Positions 8,680 to 16,467 of a stretch of DNA of 64,000 bases are shown one piece after another. The DNA is from DATAUD01 sp036501665. GTDB taxonomy: Bacteria > Verrucomicrobiota > Verrucomicrobiia > Limisphaerales > Palsa-1400. Location of the stretch: the NCBI GenBank assembly GCA_036501665.1, contig DASXZW010000085.1:11450-75449 (forward strand). Reading direction: 5' to 3'. The notes beneath the pieces were generated by a model. It was not told the DNA's origin, ran no database searches, and saw nothing but the letters and a program-made list of their open reading frames with translations. A program made the translations under genes and the position numbers. Positions within the stretch are counted from its first letter, which is position 1. Every line of letters starts with the position of its first letter.

Positions 8680-9765
8680 ATGGCATCACGCCACAAATTG
8701 CTGTTGCTCGATGATGACGAGCAGATGTTGGAATTGTACAAGGAACTCCTTCAACAATTGCCAAGCCAGCCGGAGGTCACCGTTTCCGATTCGGGAGCGC
8801 GGGCGATCGCGTTGCTGGAATCCGAACCTTTCAGCCTGCTGATCACGGACTTGCGCATGCCGAAGATGGACGGGTTGCAGGTGCTTACCATAGTCCGGCG
8901 CAAATATCCACAGCTTCGCATCATTGTTTTGACGGGCGTGGTGGATGAGGAATACCGCTCGCGCGCTTATGCGTTGGGTGTGGACCTTTTTTGGCAAAAG
9001 CCGGGGAGCGAAGAAGAATTTGCCCTGTTCAAGGACTGCATCGAATCGCTGTTGGGACGCGAGGCTGCCGGGGACGGCGGGTTTCGCGGGATGCAGAGCA
9101 AGAGCCTTGTTGATTTGATCCAACTGGAGTGCCTTTCGCAAAGTTCGTCTGTGCTGCGAATCAGCCAGGGGACGAGCGTCGGGAAAATTTGGATCAAGGA
9201 AGGGGAGATCATTGACTCGAGCGCGGGAGATTACACGGGCGAAGAGGCGTTTCGGGAGATTCTGTCGTGGAAGACCGGGAATTTTGAGATTTTGCCGACG
9301 GAGACGGAACATGTTCGCACGATCACCAATTCGACCCAAGGGCTGCTGCTGGATTCGGCGCAGGCGATGGACGAATGGCGCGGACAGCAGGCTGGGACTT
9401 CGCCCGGCGCGAACACCACGGTGCCAAGCAATCCGGCGTTGGCGGCGCTGGCGCGATTTGAGGGTGTTGAATTCGTATTGACGATGCCGGTGAATGATAA
9501 ACTCGCGTCGCTTTCGTGGGGGTTGGATAATGTGGACCAGACGGCGGCGTGGTCGCGCGAGACGCAGAGGAAATTGCGGGATTTGGGGGAAAAACTTGGC
9601 GCGGGCACGCTCTCGCAAGTTTGCGGGTATGGATTACAGAGGCATTGGGCGCTTGCGGGGGATTATCAACGCGGCGGGTTGCTTTGCGTCGGTTTCCGGC
9701 GGACTTTGGCGAAGGATAAAGTCGAGGCAACGATGAAGCAGGTGTTCAACAAGTGGACGTCATAA
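8680..9765 (+). CDS. Response regulator with DUF4388 domain
   Basis: A 361-residue protein from ATG 8680. Residues 7-125 are a receiver domain: acidic pocket DDD at 11-13, phospho-acceptor Asp57 in LLITDLRMPKMDG, Thr in VLTGV and Lys in FWQKP. Next is a ~100-residue DUF4388-type region (SLVDLIQLECLSQSSSVLRI, with GKIWIKEGEIIDSS), found in two-component proteins linked to gliding and gene control. The last ~90 residues (ending KQVFNKWTS) resemble a roadblock/LC7-type module, but this is tentative. No DNA-binding domain is seen, so it probably acts through proteins. It is followed 1 bp later by a small conserved gene. Confidence 0.85.
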   Translation: MASRHKLLLLDDDEQMLELYKELLQQLPSQPEVTVSDSGARAIALLESEPFSLLITDLRMPKMDGLQVLTIVRRKYPQLRIIVLTGVVDEEYRSRAYALGVDLFWQKPGSEEEFALFKDCIESLLGREAAGDGGFRGMQSKSLVDLIQLECLSQSSSVLRISQGTSVGKIWIKEGEIIDSSAGDYTGEEAFREILSWKTGNFEILPTETEHVRTITNSTQGLLLDSAQAMDEWRGQQAGTSPGANTTVPSNPALAALARFEGVEFVLTMPVNDKLASLSWGLDNVDQTAAWSRETQRKLRDLGEKLGAGTLSQVCGYGLQRHWALAGDYQRGGLLCVGFRRTLAKDKVEATMKQVFNKWTS

Positions 9766-9766
9766 G

Positions 9767-10051
9767 ATGAGCACGAAACTCGAATTAAAACCTTTGCCCA
9801 GCGGCAGTTTCACCGTCGATTCCGAAGGCGGCATTATTATTTCCACGGTTTCACAGACCTTCCCGCAGACCACGCTTGAGGAAATTGGGCGGACGGTGGT
9901 GACGATTTTTCGCGAAGCGAGCGAGGCGCGAGCAGGATTTGGGGAATTGGTGGTGCAATATACAGCTTTTAAAATCACCGCGCGCGAAATGCGCGGAGGC
10001 GCGATTATTTTTCTCTCGCCAAAGGCCCCGCAACTGGTATCTCGAACATAG
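9767..10051 (+). CDS. Small conserved protein of unknown function
   Basis: A 94-residue protein starting at ATG 9767, one base after the regulator stop, so almost certainly co-translated with it. It is compact, with alternating strands (SFTVDSEGGIIISTVSQTF) and one amphipathic helix (TLEEIGRTVVTIFREASEA). Neither a signal peptide nor a membrane segment is seen. The fold could resemble a small roadblock-like or MglB-like partner of the upstream regulator, but I do not recognise the family. Its position between a REC-DUF4388 protein and another small protein suggests a signalling role. Confidence 0.6.
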   Translation: MSTKLELKPLPSGSFTVDSEGGIIISTVSQTFPQTTLEEIGRTVVTIFREASEARAGFGELVVQYTAFKITAREMRGGAIIFLSPKAPQLVSRT

Positions 10052-10057
10052 CGACCT

Positions 10058-10462
10058 ATGCGCAACAAAGATCTGGATCAACTCGTCGTCCAATTGGAAA
10101 ACTATTTGGAGTGCCTCAAGCAGTTCAATTACTACGTCAACCTGTCCCGCGCAAAGAAATTCGGGCCGGAGGACGAGAACCAGTTTCTGGAGGTGAAGTC
10201 GATCATCGTCCAGGAGTTGGAGTTGATCAGCTCGGCCATGGAATGCACTTCGCCGACGCGCGAAGAAGTTCATAGCTTGATCAGTTCCGCGCCTTCAATG
10301 CGGTATGTCGCGGAGAGCAATGAAGGGAATTTGCGCGGGCTGGAAAATCATTGGCACAAGATTTACGTCGGGTTTCAGGCGATTCTCGGACAACTCAAAG
10401 TCAAGCAGCGCGAATTTGAATCCAAGTCAGTTATTTCTTCCGTCTTTGGAAAAAAGAAGTAA
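10058..10462 (+). CDS. Conserved helical protein of unknown function
   Basis: A 134-residue mostly alpha-helical protein (DQLVVQLENYLECLKQFNYY, EVKSIIVQELELISSAM) with a Lys-rich C terminus (SSVFGKKK). No transmembrane segment or catalytic motif is visible. It starts at ATG 10058, 6 bp after the preceding gene, and ends 9 bp before uppP, so all four genes from 8680 to 11302 look like one transcription unit. Function is not known. Confidence 0.6.
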   Translation: MRNKDLDQLVVQLENYLECLKQFNYYVNLSRAKKFGPEDENQFLEVKSIIVQELELISSAMECTSPTREEVHSLISSAPSMRYVAESNEGNLRGLENHWHKIYVGFQAILGQLKVKQREFESKSVISSVFGKKK

Positions 10463-10471
10463 ATAAGACGG

Positions 10472-11302
10472 ATGACAGATCCAGTAACGGCGGTTGTCCT
10501 CGGAATCATCGAGGGAATCACGGAATTTCTTCCTGTTTCCTCCACCGGTCATCTATTGATCGCGCAGCAATGGTTGCCGCGGCAGACGGACCTTTTCAAC
10601 GTGGTCATCCAGACCGGGGCGGTGCTCGCGGTCATTCCCCTTTTTCACAAGCGGTTTCATCAGTTTATTTTCAATTACCGCGATCCAGCGGTGTTTGATT
10701 ATTTTTTGAAGATCGTTGTGGCGTTCGTCATTACCGGCGCGGGCGGGTTTATCATGGAGAAGAAAGGGTTCAAGCTGCCGGAGAAACTTTTCCCGATTGC
10801 GGTGGCGCTTTTGGTCGGTGGCGTGATTTTTCTTGTTGTCGAAGGGTGGTTGAAGAAATCGGGCCACGGCGCGGGCCAGGACAAGGAGCGCGGCGATACG
10901 CGAAGTGTCACGTGGACGGTGGCAATCGCGGTGGGTATCGGGCAGCTCATTGCGGCGGGATTTCCGGGAGCCTCGCGGTCGGGCACGACGATTATTTTTG
11001 CGCTGCTTCTCGGTTTAACGCGTCCGCTGGCGACAGAGTATTCGTTTCTTGTCAGCATACCGACGATGCTGGCGGCGGGCGGTTATAAGATTTTCAAGTC
11101 GGTGCATCATCCAGAAGCCGGCGCGCCGCACGAGAATTGGCAGATGGTCATTCTTTCGACGGTCATTGCGGCGGTGGTTTCGTTTGTCGCGGTGAAATGG
11201 CTGTTGCGGTATGTGCAAACGCACACGTTTGTGTTGTTTGGGTGGTACCGGGTTTTGGTTGGGGGGGCGCTTCTTGTGGCGGTGTTGATGAAGTGGGTTT
11301 AA
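10472..11302 (+). CDS. uppP: Undecaprenyl-diphosphatase UppP/BacA
   Basis: A 276-residue polytopic membrane phosphatase that recycles undecaprenyl pyrophosphate to the monophosphate carrier for peptidoglycan and other glycans. The two catalytic motifs are clear: EGITEFLPVSSTGHLL (about residues 11-28) and the arginine loop FPGASRSGTT (about 163-172). About seven to eight hydrophobic segments follow the known topology. Length is normal. It starts at ATG 10472, 9 bp after the upstream helical protein, and confers bacitracin resistance in other species when overproduced. A short GGGCT/AGCCC hairpin right after the stop lacks a T tract. Confidence 0.97.
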   Translation: MTDPVTAVVLGIIEGITEFLPVSSTGHLLIAQQWLPRQTDLFNVVIQTGAVLAVIPLFHKRFHQFIFNYRDPAVFDYFLKIVVAFVITGAGGFIMEKKGFKLPEKLFPIAVALLVGGVIFLVVEGWLKKSGHGAGQDKERGDTRSVTWTVAIAVGIGQLIAAGFPGASRSGTTIIFALLLGLTRPLATEYSFLVSIPTMLAAGGYKIFKSVHHPEAGAPHENWQMVILSTVIAAVVSFVAVKWLLRYVQTHTFVLFGWYRVLVGGALLVAVLMKWV

Positions 11303-11444
11303 GGGCTAAAAGCCCTGATTTATGCGGCGTGGGACATTGGGCTTATGAGAGGAATGGGAAGGATGGGAATAATAAGGTCTTTGATGAGGTGCATCAGTTT
11401 TTGAATGTCCCGGGCCATCTAAAGGTTGAATATCAGTTCCGATG

Positions 11445-11515
11445 ACAGGCCGCTCCTACGGAGCTCTGTTAACTTTACATATTTTCTATACACAGGCCGT
11501 CCCTGACGGGACTGT
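11445..11515. repeat. Paired hairpin repeat (AGGCCG-GTCCC type)
   Basis: Two related hairpins lie 35 bp apart: ACAGGCCGCTCC-TAC-GGAGC (to 11464) and ACAGGCCGTCCC-TGAC-GGGAC (to 11512). Both begin with ACAGGCCG. The GTCCC...GGGAC hairpin recurs inside the giant glycosyltransferase gene at 56794-56870. Apart from this, the 339-bp gap 11303-11641 holds only a possible early start of the next gene. Confidence 0.6.
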
Positions 11516-11641
11516 CCTGCAGCAATGGGAGGGTTAAAAATGGCATATGCCGTCTCGCCTCACGGAGAGGGCAACTTTCGGAGGAGGGTACTGCTTGCCA
11601 AGGACTTGCGCGGTTCTACACTTGCCGGAAATCATATTTTT

Positions 11642-12727
11642 ATGCCTGTTCAATTGCGCGATGCGTCGAAGTGTAAATACGATATTCTTTCCTTTGGCGA
11701 GTGCATGGTGCGGCTTGCGCCGCCGGGGCATGGGCGTATCGAGTTCGCGAAAACTTTTGAGGTGGATGTCGGCGGCGGGGAATTTAATGTGACTTACGCT
11801 TGCGCGCGGCTTGGGTTGCGGGCCGGTTTTGTCAGCAAACTGCCGGACAATCCCGTTGCCCGGATCATTCTCAATCATGCGCGCGCCGTGGGCCTGGATG
11901 TTTCCAACGTGTTGATGGAGAAATTTGATGGAGTCGGACGGGCGAATCGGGTGGGGCTGAATTTTATGGAGGTTGGCACCGGAGTCAGGCCGAGTGTGAC
12001 TATGTACGATCGCGGGCATTCTTCGATCAGCCGCATGAAGCCGGACGAGATTGATTGGGCGGAGATTTTTGGGAAGCAAGGGGCTGTTTGGTTTCACACA
12101 GGCGGAATTGTGGCGGCGCTTTCGGATGACGCGGCGGCAGCGACGAAGGCGGCTTTGCAGGCGGCGCGCGCGGCGGGAACGGTGACGAGTTACGATTTGA
12201 ATTATCGCGGCAAACTGTGGAGCAGCCAGAAAGCGATCTCTGTCACGAGAGGGTTGATCGAGCATGTGCAAGTGCTGATCGGGAACGAGGAGGATTTTCA
12301 GAAGGCGCTGGGCTTTGAAGTAGAAGGAACGAGCGCGGATTTGAGGAAGCTGCCGGTCGAGGCTTACAAGCGGATGGTGCGCCGGGTGGTGAAGGAGTTC
12401 CCGCATATCAAAGCTGTCTGCACGACGTTGCGCGAAGTGAAGAGCGGGCTTGTCAATAATTGGGGCGGAATTCTCTGGCACGAGGGAAAATTTTATGAGG
12501 CGCGGCAATTCAAGGACCTGGAAATCGAGGATCGAGTCGGCGGCGGGGACGGATTTTCGAGCGGTGTCGCTTATGGGTTCAGCAAGGGAATGCCGCCGTC
12601 GGAGATAGTGGATTTTGGGGCGGCGCATGGGGCGTTGCTGCACACGACGCGCGGGGACACTTCGCAGATCACGTTTGACGAGGTGATGCATGTGATGAAG
12701 GGTGGGTCGGCGAGGATTCAGAGATAG
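11642..12727 (+). CDS. PfkB-family sugar kinase, 2-dehydro-3-deoxygluconokinase-like
   Basis: A 361-residue PfkB kinase from ATG 11642. The N terminus DILSFGECMVRLAPPG and the glycine motif VDVGGGEFNVTYACARLG match the KdgK subgroup, as does the C-terminal ATP motif DRVGGGDGFSSGVAYG, in which the usual GAGD is GGGD. It would phosphorylate 2-keto-3-deoxygluconate or a similar sugar acid with ATP. An in-frame ATG at 11540 has a far better Shine-Dalgarno (GGAGG, 7-nt spacing) and would add 34 residues that do not resemble the family, so the true start is open. No KDPG aldolase is adjacent. Confidence 0.85.
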   Translation: MPVQLRDASKCKYDILSFGECMVRLAPPGHGRIEFAKTFEVDVGGGEFNVTYACARLGLRAGFVSKLPDNPVARIILNHARAVGLDVSNVLMEKFDGVGRANRVGLNFMEVGTGVRPSVTMYDRGHSSISRMKPDEIDWAEIFGKQGAVWFHTGGIVAALSDDAAAATKAALQAARAAGTVTSYDLNYRGKLWSSQKAISVTRGLIEHVQVLIGNEEDFQKALGFEVEGTSADLRKLPVEAYKRMVRRVVKEFPHIKAVCTTLREVKSGLVNNWGGILWHEGKFYEARQFKDLEIEDRVGGGDGFSSGVAYGFSKGMPPSEIVDFGAAHGALLHTTRGDTSQITFDEVMHVMKGGSARIQR

Positions 12728-12793
12728 AACAGCGGGGGTGCGAGATAAGTAAATTCTATAAGCCAGTCGCGCCAACGCCTGGGGAATTTCAGA

Positions 12794-12818
12794 GGCGGCG
12801 ACGCAGCACCGCCCTACC
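12794..12818 (+). repeat. REP-like element, CTACC family, variant
   Basis: An imperfect GGCGGCG / CACCGCC hairpin followed by CTACC, 17 bp before the TTG start of gluQ. Its twin at 16420-16444 has a perfect 8-bp stem. Confidence 0.65.
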
Positions 12819-12834
12819 AACGTATCGCGGAAGA

Positions 12835-13665
12835 TTGGCGCCTTCGCCGACGGGGTTTCTGCACCTGGGTCATGCGCGGACTTTTTGGATGGCGCAGGAA
12901 CGAGCCGTTGCGGCCCACGGCACTTTGATTCTCCGAAACGAGGACTTGGATCGAAGCCGGGCGCGGGCGGAATTTGTGGAGGCGATGCTGGAGGATTTGC
13001 GTTGGTTTGGATTTCGCTGGCAGGAGGGGCCGGATTGCGGCGGGTCGTTTGGGCCGTATTCGCAGAGCGAACGTTATGAATTCCATCGCGCCGGATTTGA
13101 GGCGTTGAAATCGCGCGGGTGCATTTATCCATGTTATTGCTCGCGGCAGGATGTTTTACGGGCGTTGAGCGCGCCTCATGCGGGGGACGACGAACCGATT
13201 TATCCCGGCACTTGCAGGAATAATCTGCTTGACGGCGGCGACCGAAAGGCGAATTGGCGTTTTCGTGTGCCGGACGGAGAGGCGATTGAGTTTGCGGATG
13301 GTGGGTTTGGGAAACAGCAGTTTGTGGCGGGCGAGGACTTCGGGGATTTTGTTGTCTGGCGGCATGATGAAACGCCATCGTATCAATTGGCGGTGGCGCT
13401 TGACGATGCGGCGATGCGCGTGACTGAAGTGGTTCGAGGAGCGGATTTGTTGGTTTCGACCGCGCGGCAATTGCTTCTTTATCGCGCGCTCAACCTTGAG
13501 CCGCCGAAGTTTTATCATTGCCCGTTGGTGACGGATCAATCCGGCTTGCGGCTGGCTAAACGGAGTGATGCCGCGAGTTTGCGCGCCCTCAGAAAACAAG
13601 GTCTGACGCCGGAGGAAATTCGGCGGGGTTGGGGAACTAATTTGTCCTTGGGTGGAGCGCGTTAG
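12835..13665 (+). CDS. gluQ: Glutamyl-Q tRNA(Asp) synthetase
   Basis: A 276-residue class I synthetase paralogue that glutamylates queuosine at position 34 of tRNA(Asp). The N-terminal APSPTGFLHLGHA carries the HIGH-like signature; a zinc-type cluster includes CIYPCYCSRQD and YPGTCRN (residues ~98-125), and RLAKRSDA replaces KMSKS near the C terminus. The anticodon-binding domain of GluRS is absent, as expected. The only in-frame start is TTG 12835, yet the conserved lead-in YRGRL is encoded just upstream in the same frame, running into the REP-like element. The native start may have been altered by that insertion. Confidence 0.9.
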   Translation: MAPSPTGFLHLGHARTFWMAQERAVAAHGTLILRNEDLDRSRARAEFVEAMLEDLRWFGFRWQEGPDCGGSFGPYSQSERYEFHRAGFEALKSRGCIYPCYCSRQDVLRALSAPHAGDDEPIYPGTCRNNLLDGGDRKANWRFRVPDGEAIEFADGGFGKQQFVAGEDFGDFVVWRHDETPSYQLAVALDDAAMRVTEVVRGADLLVSTARQLLLYRALNLEPPKFYHCPLVTDQSGLRLAKRSDAASLRALRKQGLTPEEIRRGWGTNLSLGGAR

Positions 13666-13683
13666 GCTTACTCAAAAGCGGGG

Positions 13684-13710
13684 ATTAGGATTACGATTAA
13701 GATTAGGATC
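13684..13710. repeat. GATTAxG hexamer repeat, single arm
   Basis: GATTAGGATTACGATTAAGA is followed by TTAGGATC: four to five diverged copies of a 6-bp unit. The same unit makes both arms of the large inverted repeat at 22779-22865. It lies between gluQ and bioF. Confidence 0.6.
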
Positions 13711-13797
13711 GGGAGGGAATTGGAAAAACAAAGCTGATTTCGCCTGGCACGAAACCTTTTCTGGCCAATTTCTCGCGGTTATGTATTGTCAATTGAA

Positions 13798-14994
13798 ATG
13801 AATGCGTTCGATGAGGAACTGTCGGCCCGGTTAAACGACGTTCGCGAGCAAGGGCTCTACCGGCAATTGCGCCGATTGGACTCGCCCCAGCAGCCGCGAA
13901 TCCAGGTGGAGGAGGCGACGCTGCTGAATTTTTCATCGAACGATTACCTCGGCCTTGCGAATGATCCCGCGCTGAAGACGGCGGCGGTCGATGCTGTCAA
14001 CAAGTTTGGGGCGGGCACGGGGGCTTCGCGTCTGGTGTGCGGGTCGATGGCGCCGCATCATCAATTGGAGGAGGCGCTGGCGGCTTTCAAAGGGACTGAG
14101 GCGGCGCTGACGTTTTCTTCGGGATACGACGCGGCCATAGGGACGATTTGCGCTCTCCTTGACAGCGATGACGTGGTTGTCGTGGATAAACTGGTTCATG
14201 CGTGCATTGTCGATGGGGCGCGGCTTTCCGGCGCGAAGTTGCGCGTGTTTGGGCATAATAATCTCAGCGATCTGGCGAAAATTCTTCGTTGGGCGAACCG
14301 TCGCCATGCCACAATTCCGGCTACACCGGATGAGCGGAAACCGCGGACGTTGATCATCACCGAAAGCATTTTTTCGATGGATGGGGACCAGTCGCCGTTG
14401 CGGGAAATTGTCGCGCTGAAAGAGAAATACGGCGCGTGGCTGATGGTCGATGAGGCGCACGCGACCGGCCTGTACGGAAAATCGCGGCGGGGATTGGCCG
14501 AGGAGTTTGATGTCGCCTCGAAGATCGAGATTCAAATGGGGACGCTGGGAAAGGCGTTTGGTTCCGCTGGAGGGTATATTTGCGGATCACGGGTTTTGAT
14601 TGACTGCCTGATCAATCGCGCGCGGCCATTTATTTTCACGACTGCGCCTCCGCCTGCGGTTGTTGCCGCTGCGGCGGCTGGAGTGAAGTTGGTTCAAAGC
14701 GCGGCGGGCGAGCAACGGCGGAATCAGCTTTGGGCGAATGTGACGCGGATTTCCCGGCACATTGATTCAAAGGGGAGTTCGATCATCCCGATTATTATTG
14801 GTGACGAAGCGAAGGCGGTGAAGATGTCCGCCGCGTTGCGCGACAATGGAGTCCATGTTCCGGCGATCCGGTTTCCGACTGTGGCGCACGGACAGGCGCG
14901 GTTGCGTTTGACGGTCACGGCGGCCCACACTTCGGAAGACCTGGATCAATTGCTCGCGGCGTTGCGGGCGGTCAATCTCGCTTCCCGTTCCTGA
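13798..14994 (+). CDS. bioF: 8-amino-7-oxononanoate synthase
   Basis: A 398-residue PLP enzyme of the alpha-oxoamine synthase family that condenses pimeloyl-ACP/CoA with L-alanine in biotin synthesis. It shows NFSSNDYLGLA (about 40-50), GTGASRLVCGS (about 75), VDEAHATGLYG and the PLP-lysine motif GTLGKAFGSAGGY. Start ATG 13798 is preferred over TTG 13786, four codons earlier. Related enzymes (Kbl, ALAS) share the motifs, but bioA directly downstream supports BioF. Length is normal. It ends 2 bp before the bioA start. Confidence 0.93.
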   Translation: MNAFDEELSARLNDVREQGLYRQLRRLDSPQQPRIQVEEATLLNFSSNDYLGLANDPALKTAAVDAVNKFGAGTGASRLVCGSMAPHHQLEEALAAFKGTEAALTFSSGYDAAIGTICALLDSDDVVVVDKLVHACIVDGARLSGAKLRVFGHNNLSDLAKILRWANRRHATIPATPDERKPRTLIITESIFSMDGDQSPLREIVALKEKYGAWLMVDEAHATGLYGKSRRGLAEEFDVASKIEIQMGTLGKAFGSAGGYICGSRVLIDCLINRARPFIFTTAPPPAVVAAAAAGVKLVQSAAGEQRRNQLWANVTRISRHIDSKGSSIIPIIIGDEAKAVKMSAALRDNGVHVPAIRFPTVAHGQARLRLTVTAAHTSEDLDQLLAALRAVNLASRS

Positions 14995-14996
14995 AT

Positions 14997-16388
14997 TTGC
15001 CTTCTCTCGCGCAGTTGGACCGGAGCTACGTCTGGCATCCATTCACCCAGATGCGCGACTGGCTCAAGCACGAGCCGATCGTGATTGTCGGCGGCAGCGG
15101 TTCGGTGTTGCGCGACGCGCGCGGCAAAGAATACCTGGACGCCAATTCCTCGATCTGGACGAATCTTCATGGGCATCAAAATCGCGCGATTGATGCCGCG
15201 GTCAGAAAGCAACTCGGAAAAATCGCGCATTCATCGGCGCTTGGGCTTGCGAATGAACCGGCGTCGTTGTTGGCGGAGAAATTGTCGAAATTGGCGGGTC
15301 CCACAATTTCAGGGGACATGCGCAGGGTGTTTTTTTCCGACGACGGTTCGACGGCGATGGAAGCGGCGTTGAAGATGGCTTACGAATTCGCGCGGCGGTC
15401 GGGCCTTTCCAAGAAACCAAAATTCCTCTCGCTGCAATCGGCTTATCACGGGGACACCATCGGGGCGGTGAGTCTTGGGCACATTGATCTTTTTCACAAG
15501 GCTTACGGCGGGCTGCTTTTCAAGAGCGACAAGGTGATGGCGCCGTTTTGTTACCGGTGTCCGTTTAATCGCGTCAAGCCGGAGCGGGCGGATGCGCGGA
15601 CTTATCGGAAATGCAATTGGGAATGCACGGGAAAGCTGGAGCAAAAATTCAGCGCTCAAAAAAAACGCGGAAATCCTTACGCGGCGTTTGTTTTTGAGCC
15701 GTTAATCCAGGGGGCCGCGGGAATGGTTCCGCAGCCGGAAGGATGGCTGGGGCGCGCGGCGGAAATCGCGCGCGGGCACGGAGCGTTGCTTGTCGCGGAC
15801 GAGGTGATGACGGGGTTTGGGAGAACCGGGACAGTTTTTGCATGTGAAAAAGAATCTGTGTCGCCGGATTTGGTGGCTCTCGCCAAGGGGATGACGGGCG
15901 GTTATTTGCCGATGGCCGCGACGCTGGCGACAAAAAAAATATTTGACTCGTTTCTTGGGCGATACGACGAGTTTAAGACTTTCTTTCACGGGCATAGTTA
16001 TACGGGGAATCAGATTGGCGCGGCGGCGGCGCTGGCGAGCTTGCGGCTGTTGGAATCGAAGAAATCCATTCGGGCGAGGGGCGAATTGGAGTCTGCGCTG
16101 GCGGAATCTTTGGGTTGCCTTTGGAGTCTTCCCAACGTCGGCGATGTGCGGCAGGTGGGATTGATCGTGGGAGTTGAGTTAGTCAAGAATTGGAAAACGC
16201 GTGAACCGTTTTCACCGGGTGAACAGGCGGGGATTCGCGTTTGCGAAGCGATGGCGCGACGGGGCATCTTAACGCGGCCTGTGGGAAACGTAATTGTGAT
16301 AATGCCGCCGTATTGCACGACGACAATGCAGGTGAGGCGAATTGTCGTGGCCTTACACGAGAGCGTTGAAGGAGTCTTGGGAAATTAA
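14997..16388 (+). CDS. bioA: Adenosylmethionine-8-amino-7-oxononanoate aminotransferase
   Basis: A 463-residue class III aminotransferase that converts KAPA to DAPA using S-adenosylmethionine as the amino donor. The BioA-specific N terminus YVWHPFTQMRDW is present, along with NLHGHQN, the cofactor Asp in VADEVMTGFGRTG and the Schiff-base lysine in LAKGMTGGYLPM. It starts at TTG 14997, 2 bp after the bioF stop, so bioF-bioA form a transcription unit. An insert with four cysteines (CYRCPF, CNWEC, residues ~185-205) is seen and may be a local structural feature. bioB and bioD are not in the window. Confidence 0.93.
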   Translation: MPSLAQLDRSYVWHPFTQMRDWLKHEPIVIVGGSGSVLRDARGKEYLDANSSIWTNLHGHQNRAIDAAVRKQLGKIAHSSALGLANEPASLLAEKLSKLAGPTISGDMRRVFFSDDGSTAMEAALKMAYEFARRSGLSKKPKFLSLQSAYHGDTIGAVSLGHIDLFHKAYGGLLFKSDKVMAPFCYRCPFNRVKPERADARTYRKCNWECTGKLEQKFSAQKKRGNPYAAFVFEPLIQGAAGMVPQPEGWLGRAAEIARGHGALLVADEVMTGFGRTGTVFACEKESVSPDLVALAKGMTGGYLPMAATLATKKIFDSFLGRYDEFKTFFHGHSYTGNQIGAAAALASLRLLESKKSIRARGELESALAESLGCLWSLPNVGDVRQVGLIVGVELVKNWKTREPFSPGEQAGIRVCEAMARRGILTRPVGNVIVIMPPYCTTTMQVRRIVVALHESVEGVLGN

Positions 16389-16419
16389 CGACCGCGCAGG
16401 CAGAGAAAGGAATGTCAGA

Positions 16420-16444
16420 GGCGGCGCGGCAGCGCCGCCCTACC
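16420..16444 (+). repeat. REP-like hairpin element, CTACC family
   Basis: A perfect 8-bp stem GGCGGCGC / GCGCCGCC with loop GGCA, followed by CTACC. It sits between the convergent 3' ends of bioA and gspD, where it could also act as a transcription barrier. Confidence 0.75.
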
Positions 16445-16467
16445 AAGAATTATTTGTCACACTCATG

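Noticed and set aside
11534..13378. A 614-codon minus-strand open frame
   Set aside because: It lies opposite the well-supported sugar kinase and gluQ genes, is Arg/Pro-rich with no family motif, and results from high GC at codon position 3 of those genes.
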